64,000 nt of DNA, from contig JBLHLT010000002.1 of the NCBI GenBank assembly GCA_047621325.1, positions 62,001-126,000 of the forward strand, read 5' to 3'. Below the pieces are notes generated by a model, which worked only from the letters and a program-made list of their open reading frames with translations, made no database searches and was not told the origin of the DNA. Below are positions 20,618-28,232 of the stretch, piece after piece. The DNA is from Bermanella sp047621325. GTDB taxonomy: Bacteria; Pseudomonadota; Gammaproteobacteria; Pseudomonadales; Oceanobacteraceae. Positions within the stretch are counted from its first letter, which is position 1. Every line of letters begins with the position of its first letter. The position numbers and the translations under genes are program-made.

Positions 20618-20788
20618 GTGAAGGTAAGTATATTTAAAAATTTAGTATTCAGTCATCTTGTCATTTTTTTAATATCTTATTATTTATATTATATAAGTGA
20701 AAATATTAGATCTTGGAGTATTTTTTTTATGTTGATTACTTTTGATGTCCTGCTAATTATATATATTAAGTACAGAAGAAAGTATTAA
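20618..20788 (+). CDS. putative immunity protein 2 (56 aa, two membrane helices)
   Basis: A small gene begins at GTG 20618, with AGAGG at 20606-20610 as ribosome site, ten bases behind the stop of cassette 2. The product is almost all membrane: helix one LVFSHLVIFLISYYLYYI, a short loop SENIRSWS, helix two IFFMLITFDVLLIIYI, then a basic tail KYRRKY. It occupies the immunity position of this cassette and is much smaller than the other five. The sequence is too short for a family call. Confidence 0.5.
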   Translation: MKVSIFKNLVFSHLVIFLISYYLYYISENIRSWSIFFMLITFDVLLIIYIKYRRKY

Positions 20789-20810
20789 TTTCCTATCGAT
20801 TTCGTTTTAG

Positions 20811-20972
20811 GATAACTCCCCCGCAGGGTTTTATCTTTTAAGTATAGGTAAACTTCTTTTGGGATTGATCTTTTTAATGCTTATTCACTTTAAGAAAAAT
20901 AAAAAACTAACCAAGGCTCGTCACCATTATTTGAATTTTAAGCAGATTTATAAGTCGCCAAAGAAAAATTAG
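20811..20972 (+). pseudogene. remnant of a small membrane protein gene
   Basis: An open stretch without a plausible start encodes about 53 residues with one hydrophobic helix (FYLLSIGKLLLGLIFLMLIH) and a basic tail (KKNKKLTKARHHY). It ends at TAG 20970-20972, exactly where homology to the toxin gene resumes for cassette 3. It may be the 3' end of an immunity gene whose toxin tip has been lost. This is tentative. Confidence 0.3.
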
Positions 20973-21028
20973 AAAGTGCAGATGAAACTCAACTGGCCGA
21001 CCTAACCAAACAAGACTTAGTAGGCGAC

Positions 21029-22015
21029 ATGCTAGAAGCCACCATCTTCAGCTACTTCGCCATGAACAACATCCAAGACGATATCGTCGCCCAACAGGCA
21101 GGCATCGTCAATTACCGTGCACCGTCTTACGGTAAGTTCAGTACCAGCCTGACCACCAGTTACTGGTTCGGAACACCGCGAAATGTCAGCGCCAGCGGAT
21201 TATCCATGGACGTGGACAAGGTCACGTCGACTACCGTTGATAAAAACAACAATGCGCAAGCTTGGGTTAACTTCAATCAAATGATTGGTAATCGCTATAG
21301 CGCCATGGAGCATCTAGTACCAGAGCAAATGTTTTCTACAGAAGAAGCACCTGCAGAAGGCATCAGTGCTGTAAAAGCCATTGCACTGGCCGGTGAGGCA
21401 GGGCAAAAGATTTGGACCATTACTCAGGGTAATTTAGACGTAGCACTCGCTTCAATTAATCTTGATAGAGATACAGAAAACGAGATCCGTAATAGCGTCA
21501 ATGCTGGTAAGGTGGTCACAACCCATGAGCAGAGCATTAATTTTAATGGTTGGGTAGGCGAAGGTTATATTATTCTTGATCCACAAACAGGAGCGGGTGC
21601 ATATAAAATTGCTGGTGGGGGGAATGGGGCTGTGGTTCCTCTAACACAAGCAATTTTTTCTTCGAGTTTTTCTTTGCTTGGTTTGTTGGTTGATTATAAA
21701 GAAGCATTATTGAAAAAAGAAAATCCACTTAAGGCTGTATTGAGATTGCTTGGTAAAGTTGTTGGTACGGCGGGTGTAATAATCGAAAGTATTTTTACTA
21801 TTTTTGATTTATATGAGAAGTGTGGTGGTTTTGCGAGTATAGGTTTTTGGTTGATGGTTTCTTTCAGTGTTGTTTCTATTCTGGGATTTGCCTATGTATC
21901 AATTATCAGTGGTGGAAGTGCCGCTGTTTTGTTTAATTCTGTTTTAAAATCAGTGCTTTCTTTAGTTAAAGATTTTGCACTTAATATTGTGAGTAGTGAT
22001 GTGGGATGTAAATAA
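21029..22015 (+). CDS. cassette 3: 5'-truncated toxin copy with tip 3
   Basis: The frame of 328 codons repeats the last part of the conserved region (MLEATIFSYFAMNNIQDD to AGGGNG); DNA homology begins near 20955. The conserved boundary is at about 21611-21630. The unique tip (about 129 residues) has hydrophobic segments (FWLMVSFSVVSILGFAYVSI) separated by a polar stretch (YKEALLKKENPLK), and ends in GCK like tips 1 and 4. There is no signal peptide and no ribosome site, so expression is doubtful. The immunity gene follows with no gap. Confidence 0.62.
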   Translation: MLEATIFSYFAMNNIQDDIVAQQAGIVNYRAPSYGKFSTSLTTSYWFGTPRNVSASGLSMDVDKVTSTTVDKNNNAQAWVNFNQMIGNRYSAMEHLVPEQMFSTEEAPAEGISAVKAIALAGEAGQKIWTITQGNLDVALASINLDRDTENEIRNSVNAGKVVTTHEQSINFNGWVGEGYIILDPQTGAGAYKIAGGGNGAVVPLTQAIFSSSFSLLGLLVDYKEALLKKENPLKAVLRLLGKVVGTAGVIIESIFTIFDLYEKCGGFASIGFWLMVSFSVVSILGFAYVSIISGGSAAVLFNSVLKSVLSLVKDFALNIVSSDVGCK

Positions 22016-22567
22016 ATGGAAATATTTTATCTGTTGGCGATATTTTTCGTGCCAATATCGTTAATGCTGTATTTGGGTGTTATAAAAAAAATAAGGTTCA
22101 AAAAGTGGCTGAAAGAATTTGACTCTAATTTAACGGAATATGACTTATTTCAGGTCTGTGAAGATACTGGTAATTATAAGTTCCCTGATAGTGTAACCAA
22201 TAGCATTATGGGTGAGGGTGGTTCTTCTATTGATGCATTATATGAAGGTGATAAATACTCAATAGCAATGGTGACATTTGGTATTGCGTCAGCACTGTTA
22301 CGAGAGTTATATGTGGTAATTATCTTGAATGATGATATTAATAAAAGTGGAGTTTATGGGAATGGCGTTGTTAAAAGAACTGTTTTGAGTGACGGTAAAG
22401 TAAAAATTAAGCATAGAAAACTAGATTTTATTGATCGTTTTGGAATTGGTGAGTTTTCGAGTGAAATTGAAGTTGTTAAAGATTTGGCTTATTTATATAT
22501 AAGAAAAGATGTTATAGAAAAACGTGAAGCTAAGAACAAATTAAGAAAACTGCTGCAGAGAATATAG
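22016..22567 (+). CDS. putative immunity protein 3 (N-terminal membrane helix)
   Basis: ATG 22016 directly abuts the TAA of cassette 3. The 183-residue product starts with a membrane helix (IFYLLAIFFVPISLMLYLGV) and a basic stop-transfer patch (KKIRFKKW). A soluble domain and a highly charged tail (RKDVIEKREAKNKLRKLL) follow. Its size and layout match immunity protein 1, but I see no convincing sequence similarity. No family is recognised. Confidence 0.5.
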   Translation: MEIFYLLAIFFVPISLMLYLGVIKKIRFKKWLKEFDSNLTEYDLFQVCEDTGNYKFPDSVTNSIMGEGGSSIDALYEGDKYSIAMVTFGIASALLRELYVVIILNDDINKSGVYGNGVVKRTVLSDGKVKIKHRKLDFIDRFGIGEFSSEIEVVKDLAYLYIRKDVIEKREAKNKLRKLLQRI

Positions 22568-22675
22568 CTAATAGATATTTTAAATCGATTCGATCAATCG
22601 ATCAAAGAGAAGAATAATTAAGACACTCAGTGAGCCAAGCAAAACTGGCGTAAGATCAAGAGGTGAAAGCCCTGG

Positions 22676-22755
22676 TGCCCCCATAAAGTTGGACACTATT
22701 ATTAAGCGGCCAGTAAGGCCTGATTTCGATGTTCTATCGGAGTCAGGCCTTTTAG
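22676..22755 (-). mobile_element. IS3-family insertion sequence remnant (3' end of orfB and terminal sequence)
   Basis: Read on the minus strand, 22755-22702 encodes KGLTPIEHRNQALLAA followed by stop. I recognise this as the C-terminus of IS3-family OrfB transposases. It is followed by TAGTGTCCAACTTTATGGGG, a typical IS3-type end. Everything upstream of these codons is gone. The scar abuts the yciA fragment without a gap. Confidence 0.65.
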
Positions 22756-22757
22756 TT

Positions 22758-22975
22758 TTAATCCTGCGGCACCTGACGAATACGTCCATTTTCATCCATC
22801 GCCACATAGATAAACGTGGACTCACTGACTTTTGTTAGCTCATCGTAAAAGGTATTTTGGCTCCATACTTCTACCTGTACATGAATCGACGAGCGGCCAA
22901 TTTCGTTTACTTTTGTGTAGCAGCAAATGGCGTTGCCAGATTTTACCGGCGATAAAAACGCAGTGGCTTCACTCA
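22758..22975 (-). pseudogene. yciA-type thioesterase gene fragment
   Basis: On the minus strand this stretch encodes the last 71 or so residues of a hotdog thioesterase (EATAFLSPVKSGNAICCYTK to IRQVPQD). It matches the intact gene at 32129-32527 at roughly 84 percent of bases by eye. It stops precisely at the stop codon on one side and breaks off mid-gene on the other, where toxin cassette 4 begins. The 5' half and promoter are missing, so it is non-functional. Confidence 0.8.
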
Positions 22976-22976
22976 A

Positions 22977-23666
22977 ATGATTGGTAATCGCTATAGCGCC
23001 ATGGAGCATCTAGTACCAGAGCAAATGTTTTCTACAGAAGAAGTACCCGCTGAAGGCATCAGTGCGGTTAAGGCCATTGCTATAGCAGGTACACAAGGCC
23101 AAAAGATTTGGACGATTACTCAGGATAATTTAGATACAGCACTCTCAGCAATTAATCTTGATAGAGATACAGAAAACGAGATCCGTAATAGTGTCAATGC
23201 AGGGAGAGTTGTTACAATCCATGAGCAGTCTATTAATTTTAATGGTTGGGTTGGAGAAGGGTATATTATCCTCGACCCTGAAACCGGAGCTGGAGCTTAT
23301 AAAATTGCGGGTGGGGGGAATGGTGCTTTTGTTGCACTGGGATACATCATTGGCGTATTAAGTTTTTTCATGAGCTTACTGGATTCATATGCATCATCTT
23401 TTGGGTCAGTCATCCCTGCTTTTGCAACAATAGGACGCTTTTTAACAGTGGCAACTTTTGTACATAGTATTTTAAAAACAGGAGGGAGTTGTAGTGGAGG
23501 CGGATTAGGGGGATTAATTTTTGCGATGACTCTTTTTTCAATCATGGGAATGCTTATGGTGAATTTAATTAGTACAATAACTAACCCACTTTTAGCTTTT
23601 GCAAGTGGGTTGGCGATTGATCAAGCGCTTGGGTGGCTACTCGGCCAGTCTAAGAATTGTAAATAG
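22977..23666 (+). CDS. cassette 4: 5'-truncated toxin copy with tip 4
   Basis: The 229 codons repeat only the last part of the conserved region (MIGNRYSAMEHLVPEQMFS to AGGGNG). The break at about 22970-22975 joins the yciA fragment and shows a short shared CTTCA at the seam. Tip 4 (about 114 residues) has hydrophobic segments (ALGYIIGVLSFFMSLLDSYA, GGLIFAMTLFSIMGMLMVNL) and ends in NCK. There is no signal peptide and no ribosome site. An immunity gene follows nine bases behind. Confidence 0.6.
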   Translation: MIGNRYSAMEHLVPEQMFSTEEVPAEGISAVKAIAIAGTQGQKIWTITQDNLDTALSAINLDRDTENEIRNSVNAGRVVTIHEQSINFNGWVGEGYIILDPETGAGAYKIAGGGNGAFVALGYIIGVLSFFMSLLDSYASSFGSVIPAFATIGRFLTVATFVHSILKTGGSCSGGGLGGLIFAMTLFSIMGMLMVNLISTITNPLLAFASGLAIDQALGWLLGQSKNCK

Positions 23667-23675
23667 GATATTACC

Positions 23676-24137
23676 ATGGGTTTAAAAATAACGTTTTTAT
23701 TATTTTTTATTATTTTTTTAATAGTTTTTATTTTTAGAGTTAAAAATAAACTGTCTACAGAGAAAGTAATAGGGAGGTTGATAGAGGTTGATGAGGGTTT
23801 TATAAATATAAAGCAGCAGTACTATAATATTAAACATTTTTATCCGATATTAAGCTATGAATACAATTATCAAGGAAGATGTTATAGCGGAAAAACAAGC
23901 AAGTCCGATATTAGGAGGTATATGATTCCTGAAATTGATAAATGGGGCATGCTGAATAAGGATAAGGTTTTTTTTTGGCGAGAGTTAAAGGTTGGAGAAG
24001 ATATACCTATTCTTGTGAAAGTAAATAATCCAAATTACTCCATTATAAATGTTAGTGAAGAAAAGAGATTTAAATCAGAGAATTTAGTGTTTTTAATGTT
24101 GTCATTATTTTTCTTTGCATTATTTTGTTGGGTTTAG
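23676..24137 (+). CDS. putative immunity protein 4, DUF3592-like
   Basis: The 153-residue protein has a membrane helix at each end (ITFLLFFIIFLIVFIF and LVFLMLSLFFFALFCWV). The domain between them reads YEYNYQGRCYSGKTSKS, then KVGEDIPILVKVNNPNYSII. A YxYxxxGxxYxG strand followed by GxxIxVxVxxxNPxxS is the hallmark of DUF3592 proteins, which are often found as membrane immunity proteins. It lies behind tip 4 and is AT-rich. Immunity protein 5 has the same layout. Confidence 0.6.
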   Translation: MGLKITFLLFFIIFLIVFIFRVKNKLSTEKVIGRLIEVDEGFINIKQQYYNIKHFYPILSYEYNYQGRCYSGKTSKSDIRRYMIPEIDKWGMLNKDKVFFWRELKVGEDIPILVKVNNPNYSIINVSEEKRFKSENLVFLMLSLFFFALFCWV

Positions 24138-24161
24138 ACCTATTCAGCAAGGCATTCAATT

Positions 24162-24362
24162 GTGTTTGCCATCAAACGTGGTAACGCTATGGATACTGCG
24201 TCTTTAACCATTGCCTTATTACGTGCGTCTAATATTCCTGCACGCTATGCCTACGGCACCGTCGAAATTCCAACAGAGAAAGTGCAAAACTGGGTAGGCG
24301 GTGTTAACAATGCCAATGCGGCTGGTAATTTATTAGGTCAAGGTGGCATTCAACTTTATTAG
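24162..24362 (+). pseudogene. cassette 5: fragment of the transglutaminase core
   Basis: About 62 codons repeat the core region (KRGNAMDTASLTIALLRA to NLLGQGGI), then the frame ends at TAG 24360-24362. The whole central conserved region is missing here and tip 5 follows in another frame. The DNA is closer to cassette 2 than to the full-length gene (GCTATGGATAC, GCGTCTTTAACC), so cassettes 2 and 5 probably share a source. Confidence 0.65.
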
Positions 24363-24364
24363 GA

Positions 24365-24700
24365 ATGGTTGATGGTTTTCTAGGCTATCTCAATCGTACA
24401 GGAGATATTTGGTTTTCAGAGAGCCTCAAGTACGGTAAACAGTTACTTAGAGCTAGTTTTGCTGCAGGACTGGTAGCTATTTTAGGTGTGCTAGCTTCAG
24501 TTGTGTCTGATGGTGATATCTCTTGGAATGATACAGGAAAAATGTCAGTGGCATTATTTGCATTTTCTGTTACTGCTTACATTGTTGCGGGTATTGCTGC
24601 ATCTGTTGCTATAGCCCCAGTTGTTGCAGCTGTTCTTGGAGCAATGGTTGCAGGATCTATTGCAACATTAACAAATGCATTTTCTAAGGAATATTTCTAG
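24365..24700 (+). CDS. cassette 5 tip: hydrophobic toxin-tip domain detached from its carrier
   Basis: The 111-codon frame resembles the other tips in size, composition and hydrophobic helices (ASFAAGLVAILGVLASVVSD, ALFAFSVTAYIVAGIAASVA, IAPVVAAVLGAMVAGSIATL). The frame is open for a few more codons upstream (HSTLLG), so the tip was once joined to something in this frame. It no longer carries the AGGGNG boundary. ATG 24365 lies in the tip and may not be a true start. An immunity gene follows after one base. Confidence 0.5.
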   Translation: MVDGFLGYLNRTGDIWFSESLKYGKQLLRASFAAGLVAILGVLASVVSDGDISWNDTGKMSVALFAFSVTAYIVAGIAASVAIAPVVAAVLGAMVAGSIATLTNAFSKEYF

Positions 24701-24701
24701 G

Positions 24702-25112
24702 ATGATTACTAACTTAATACTTGTGTTTCATTTTATATTTGCAATATATATATTATATGAATATATGTCTTACTTAAGATGGCCTAAGGTAAAAGGAATA
24801 ATTACTTCTACTTTGGACGTTACGATTGATAAAGGCTTAGTAAGTCCTAAAAAAAATCATAGATTATTATGTTATGAATTTTTATTTTTAGAGAAAGTAT
24901 ATAAAGGAAGTCAACAAAGTAGGTGGTTACCACTTCATTTTAGGCCTCGATTTCGAATTGGCCAAAATGTCATCATAAGCGTTAATAGAAGTGATCCTAG
25001 AAAAAGCTGCTTTTATAGGCCGATAGTTGAGTTTTTTGTGACACTTACGATCATAGCTATAGCTTTTATTTCTGGATTTATTATTTGGTGGTTTTATATC
25101 TTTTTAGTTTGA
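24702..25112 (+). CDS. putative immunity protein 5, DUF3592-like
   Basis: ATG 24702 lies one base behind the tip-5 stop, with AAGGA at 24688-24692; a longer frame from 24675 would overlap the tip. The product (136 aa) has an N-terminal helix (LILVFHFIFAIYILYEYM), then WPKVKGIITS, a YEFLFLEKVYKGSQ strand and RIGQNVIISVNRSDPRKSCF, and a C-terminal helix (TLTIIAIAFISGFIIWWF). WPxVxGxI and the later strand are DUF3592 features shared with immunity protein 4. This supports an immunity role. Confidence 0.6.
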   Translation: MITNLILVFHFIFAIYILYEYMSYLRWPKVKGIITSTLDVTIDKGLVSPKKNHRLLCYEFLFLEKVYKGSQQSRWLPLHFRPRFRIGQNVIISVNRSDPRKSCFYRPIVEFFVTLTIIAIAFISGFIIWWFYIFLV

Positions 25113-25231
25113 ATTAATACTCTATTTCTCCTGAGTATGCAGCCAAGCTGCAAGCGGATTTAGAAAGTACCAAGGCAAAGTTAGAAAGTGCTGATGAAGC
25201 TCAATTAGCCGACCTAACCAAACAAGACTTA

Positions 25232-26146
25232 GTGGGCGACATGCTAGAAGCCACTATCTTCAGCTACTTCGCCATGAACAACATACAAGACGATATCGCC
25301 GCCCAACAGGCCGGTATCGTCAATTACCGTGCACCGTCTTATGGTAAATTCAGCACCAGCCTGACCACCAGTTACTGGTTTGGAACACCGCGTAATGTCA
25401 GCGCCTCTGGTTTAGCTATGGACGTCGACAAGGTCACATCAACTACCGTTGATAAAAACAACAACGCGCAAGCCTGGGTTAACTTCAATCAAATGATTGG
25501 TAATCGCTATAGCGTCATGGAGCATCTAGTACCAGAGCAAATGTTCTCTACAGCAGACGCACCGGCAGAAGGCATTAGTGCAGTGAAAGCCATTGCACTG
25601 GCCAATGCAGCGGGGCAAAAAATTTGGACCATTACTCAAAGTAATGTGGAGGTTGCCTTAGAAAATATAAATTTAACCACCGATACAGAATCGGAAATAC
25701 GCAATAGTGTGAATGCGGGTAAGGTCGTTACCACGCATGAGCAAAGCATTAACTTTAACGGTTGGATAGGTGAGGGTTATATTATTATCGACCCAACTAC
25801 GGGAGCAGGGGCTTATAAGATTGCGGGAGGGGGGAATGGAGGAGCTCTAGCTGTTGCATTCATGTTGGTGCTGACTACTGTAGCGATATTTTTTGGGGGG
25901 TCACTCTTAATTGCTGGAGGTCTAGGCAAAGCTATAGTTGGCTTAATCATAATTGGCTGGGAGTTTGAGAATTTTAGGAGTTGGGTTGAAGGTATTGCAA
26001 GCTCCGAAAATGAAAGAGATTTTAATGAAAATAGTTTTATTTCTATTTTAGGGGGATTCATGGGATTCTTCGCTAGTTTAAAGACTAAGGCTGGTGCAAT
26101 AGCTTTCATTGGTACTGTATTTGCTTATTATTCAAGCTATCTTTAG
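25232..26146 (+). CDS. cassette 6: 5'-truncated toxin copy with tip 6
   Basis: The 304 codons repeat the terminal conserved region; DNA homology begins near 25129 (coding EYAAKLQADLESTKAK), upstream of the first ATG-like codon. The boundary AGGGNGG is at about 25822-25842. Tip 6 (about 101 residues) is the shortest of those with the boundary and has helices FMLVLTTVAIFFGGSLLIAG and LGGFMGFFASLKTKAGAIAF around a charged middle (SSENERDFNENS). There is no signal peptide and no ribosome site. The immunity gene starts eight bases behind. Confidence 0.62.
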   Translation: MGDMLEATIFSYFAMNNIQDDIAAQQAGIVNYRAPSYGKFSTSLTTSYWFGTPRNVSASGLAMDVDKVTSTTVDKNNNAQAWVNFNQMIGNRYSVMEHLVPEQMFSTADAPAEGISAVKAIALANAAGQKIWTITQSNVEVALENINLTTDTESEIRNSVNAGKVVTTHEQSINFNGWIGEGYIIIDPTTGAGAYKIAGGGNGGALAVAFMLVLTTVAIFFGGSLLIAGGLGKAIVGLIIIGWEFENFRSWVEGIASSENERDFNENSFISILGGFMGFFASLKTKAGAIAFIGTVFAYYSSYL

Positions 26147-26154
26147 GGTTTAAT

Positions 26155-26613
26155 ATGGTTGTATTTTTATGGTTAGTAGTGTCTTTATTTTTCGGCCAAA
26201 GTGCTTTATCAATTAATTTGTATTCTGGCTTTACAGCAAATATATTGTCTTCTGTTGAGGGTGTGGTTTATATGGCAGCTACTTGGATGTATTATCTTCA
26301 CTGGAAGCAAGTACCTAAAAAAGGAATACTATTTGCTTTGTTTCGTTATATATACTGGCCATTAACTCCTTTAATTTGCGTTATTAAAAACGATTCCTTT
26401 GTTATACCTTCTCCTCATATTTATATTTATATATTTTCTTCAATCTTGTTATCTTTTTTAATGAAGGATAGAGCTTTTCGCGTATTTGAAAGAATTATTA
26501 AAACAGATTTGGATGATGACAAAAGGTTTAAAGAAATAAAGACAAGATCCGATGTTATTCCATATGATATTTTATATTGGTGCTCGGTCTTGATAGTAAT
26601 TTTGATTTTTTAA
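26155..26613 (+). CDS. putative immunity protein 6 (polytopic membrane protein)
   Basis: The 152-residue product has about four hydrophobic stretches: VVFLWLVVSLFFGQSALSI, a second near VEGVVYMAATWMYYLHW, a third near IYIYIFSSILLSFLM, and C-terminal YWCSVLIVILIF. A charged loop (DLDDDKRFKEIKTRSD) lies before the last helix. I do not recognise a family. It occupies the immunity slot of cassette 6 and is very AT-rich. Confidence 0.5.
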   Translation: MVVFLWLVVSLFFGQSALSINLYSGFTANILSSVEGVVYMAATWMYYLHWKQVPKKGILFALFRYIYWPLTPLICVIKNDSFVIPSPHIYIYIFSSILLSFLMKDRAFRVFERIIKTDLDDDKRFKEIKTRSDVIPYDILYWCSVLIVILIF

Positions 26614-26644
26614 AAAATTAGAAATTAGTGTGCCACTACATACC

Positions 26645-26761
26645 CTGTCAGGTCGGAATCGTAAATTATCGCGCACTGTAATACGGTAAATTCAGCACCA
26701 GCCTTACAACTAGTTATTGGTTTGGAACACCGCGTAATGTCAGCGCCAGCGGATTATCCAT
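26645..26761 (+). pseudogene. cassette 7 remnant: toxin conserved-region fragment
   Basis: About 115 bp repeat the toxin region coding IVNYRAPSYGKFSTSLTTSYW and NVSASGLS, with an in-frame stop where the full-length gene reads PSY. It is cut off directly before the repeats at 26765, so the RAYT-linked sequences probably replaced its 3' part. Confidence 0.7.
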
Positions 26762-26776
26762 CACCAACTAATAGAA

Positions 26777-27023
26777 CAACTAATAGGACAGTCATGTTAG
26801 AAGAATAAAAAAATTGTGATTCTTAGTTTTTCTAATCGGGCATTATCAATTGATTTAGATGGTTTTAGGTCTGGCAGGGCAGGCAACTAATAGGACAGTC
26901 ATGTTAGAAGAATAAAAGGCAACTAATAGGACAGTCATGTTAGAAGAATAAAAAAATTGTGATTCTTAGTTTTTCTAATCGGGCATTATCAATTGATTTA
27001 GATGGTTTTAGGTCTGGCAGGGC
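26777..27023. repeat. direct repeats beside the RAYT transposase
   Basis: A 104-bp unit occurs twice without a difference (26777-26880 and 26920-27023). Its first 34 bp also stand alone between them (26884-26917), and its first 10 bp again at 26765. The unit begins CAACTAATAGGACAGTCATG. The inverse, CATGACTGTC, recurs at 28238-28247 on the far side of the transposase gene, so this repeat probably contains the element's end. Confidence 0.75.
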
Positions 27024-27138
27024 GGGAATTCGGCAACAAATATGGTGTGTTTTACGGTTAATCTTGAAATGCAGGCACAACAGTCCACTCGAGTGCTTAA
27101 GTGTTGTTTATTAAAGTGTAAGTGCTAAAGAAAGAGCG

Positions 27139-28134
27139 CTAAGAAAGCAGGCTATGGCTAGCCTGCATACAGGATCGTCGCTGTCGGTTGAAGTGTGGCA
27201 TTGAATGTTTTAAAGAATCAGGGTTGCCAACAAATCCTTTGAAGTTAGTTTCAATGGTTTGTGTTAACTCAATCCAATTATCCGCGTTAATGTTTAATCG
27301 TTGCAAAATAGGTGGTAGCGTTCTAGGAATCACACCGCGTTTATCCTCTCGAATGATTCTGCCAGTCCAATCTAATAATTCTAAATAATCGGTTAATTTA
27401 AAGGGTAAACCTACAGGCATGTTTTGTTTGGGGTTGCCCGCAAATACTAATAAGCCTTTCACTTGTTGGTGCGGATGATTGGAAGCGTGGGCTGATTTTG
27501 CTTTTATGATTCGTTTTTTAGCAGAAGTGTAATCTGATTTCTCTGGTGATCTAGCCATATTGGCGCGAATAGGGTTTAAATCAACATAGGCTAAACAAGC
27601 CGCAAGGGCTTTTTCATCAAGCAGCGCCTGTGATTTAAATCGACCTTCCCAAAAGTGGCCAGTACAACCATCTTCTTCATTGGCTTTTCGAGAAATGGAT
27701 TCATTTAAGCGCCGCATAAACCAACTAATGTCCATTAAACGCTCACGCCATACTTCAACATACTCTGTTAATTTGTCTTTTTCTGCTTGGCTAAAGTTAG
27801 GTTCAACACAATAGCGCTGACTCAAAACATTGCCTTTATATAATGTATGCCAGCGTTCAATCACCTCATCAAACGACCAGCTATCCGCTTGCTGTTTATT
27901 TATGTGTAAAACCACATGATAGTGATTAGACATAATGGCATAGGCTGCAATATCAATGGCAAAAATTTGAGCTTGATTGATGAGCTCAGCTTCAAGCCAA
28001 CCACGGCGATGTTCAAAGCTTTGTTGTGTATTGGTGTCGGTACCACATAAGAAAGCACGGCGCACACAGCGTGATACGCAGTGGTAATAGGGTGTAGCTG
28101 CTAAGCTAACTTGTTCCTTTCTAGGCTTAGGCAT
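27139..28134 (-). CDS. REP-associated tyrosine transposase (RAYT, Y1_Tnp superfamily)
   Basis: The protein is about 331 residues from MPKPRKEQVSLAATPYYHCV; an upstream ATG at 28146 adds four. The HUH motif is visible as NHYHVVLHI, and the catalytic tyrosine of Y1 transposases should lie in the following helix (ALAACLAYVDLNPIRANMA). RAYTs cut single strands at REP palindromes. The family start MPKPRK and the early YYHCVSRCVRRAFLCG are standard for this group. The gene is flanked by inverted copies of GACAGTCATGTTA, and a perfect hairpin (GCAGGCTA/TAGCCTGC) lies in its last codons. It closes the island on the right. Confidence 0.85.
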   Translation of the reverse strand: MPKPRKEQVSLAATPYYHCVSRCVRRAFLCGTDTNTQQSFEHRRGWLEAELINQAQIFAIDIAAYAIMSNHYHVVLHINKQQADSWSFDEVIERWHTLYKGNVLSQRYCVEPNFSQAEKDKLTEYVEVWRERLMDISWFMRRLNESISRKANEEDGCTGHFWEGRFKSQALLDEKALAACLAYVDLNPIRANMARSPEKSDYTSAKKRIIKAKSAHASNHPHQQVKGLLVFAGNPKQNMPVGLPFKLTDYLELLDWTGRIIREDKRGVIPRTLPPILQRLNINADNWIELTQTIETNFKGFVGNPDSLKHSMPHFNRQRRSCMQASHSLLS

Positions 28135-28232
28135 ATTGCAATCCATGCAAATGTTTAATTTATAATGGATGCAAAATAAACAAAGTGCGATAAGAAGATT
28201 GTATGAGAATTTTAAAGTTCATACTTTTCTCT

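Larger units (their letters stand above)
14697..26761 (+). other. tip-cassette array: one full-length gene plus five truncated tip/immunity cassettes and a remnant
   Basis: Seven segments share high DNA similarity with the gene at 14697-17840, and every one of the five truncated cassettes is cut at a different 5' point. Homology starts near 18465, 20955, 22972, 24165, 25129 and 26645. In four cassettes it ends at the same place, the codons for AGGGNG, after which a new hydrophobic tip and a new small membrane gene begin. The shared parts have host-like composition and the tips and immunity genes are very AT-rich. This is the architecture of orphan toxin/immunity modules known from CDI, Rhs and other polymorphic toxins. 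Recombination in the shared part could swap the expressed tip. Confidence 0.8.

Noticed and set aside
22580..23009. Minus-strand ORFs of 81 and 83 residues as real genes
   Set aside because: They are composites of the IS3 scar, the yciA fragment and toxin DNA read in chance frames.
14697..26761. Phage or conjugative element as origin of the array
   Set aside because: There are no phage structural, integrase, relaxase or type IV secretion genes; only IS3 and RAYT sequences are present.
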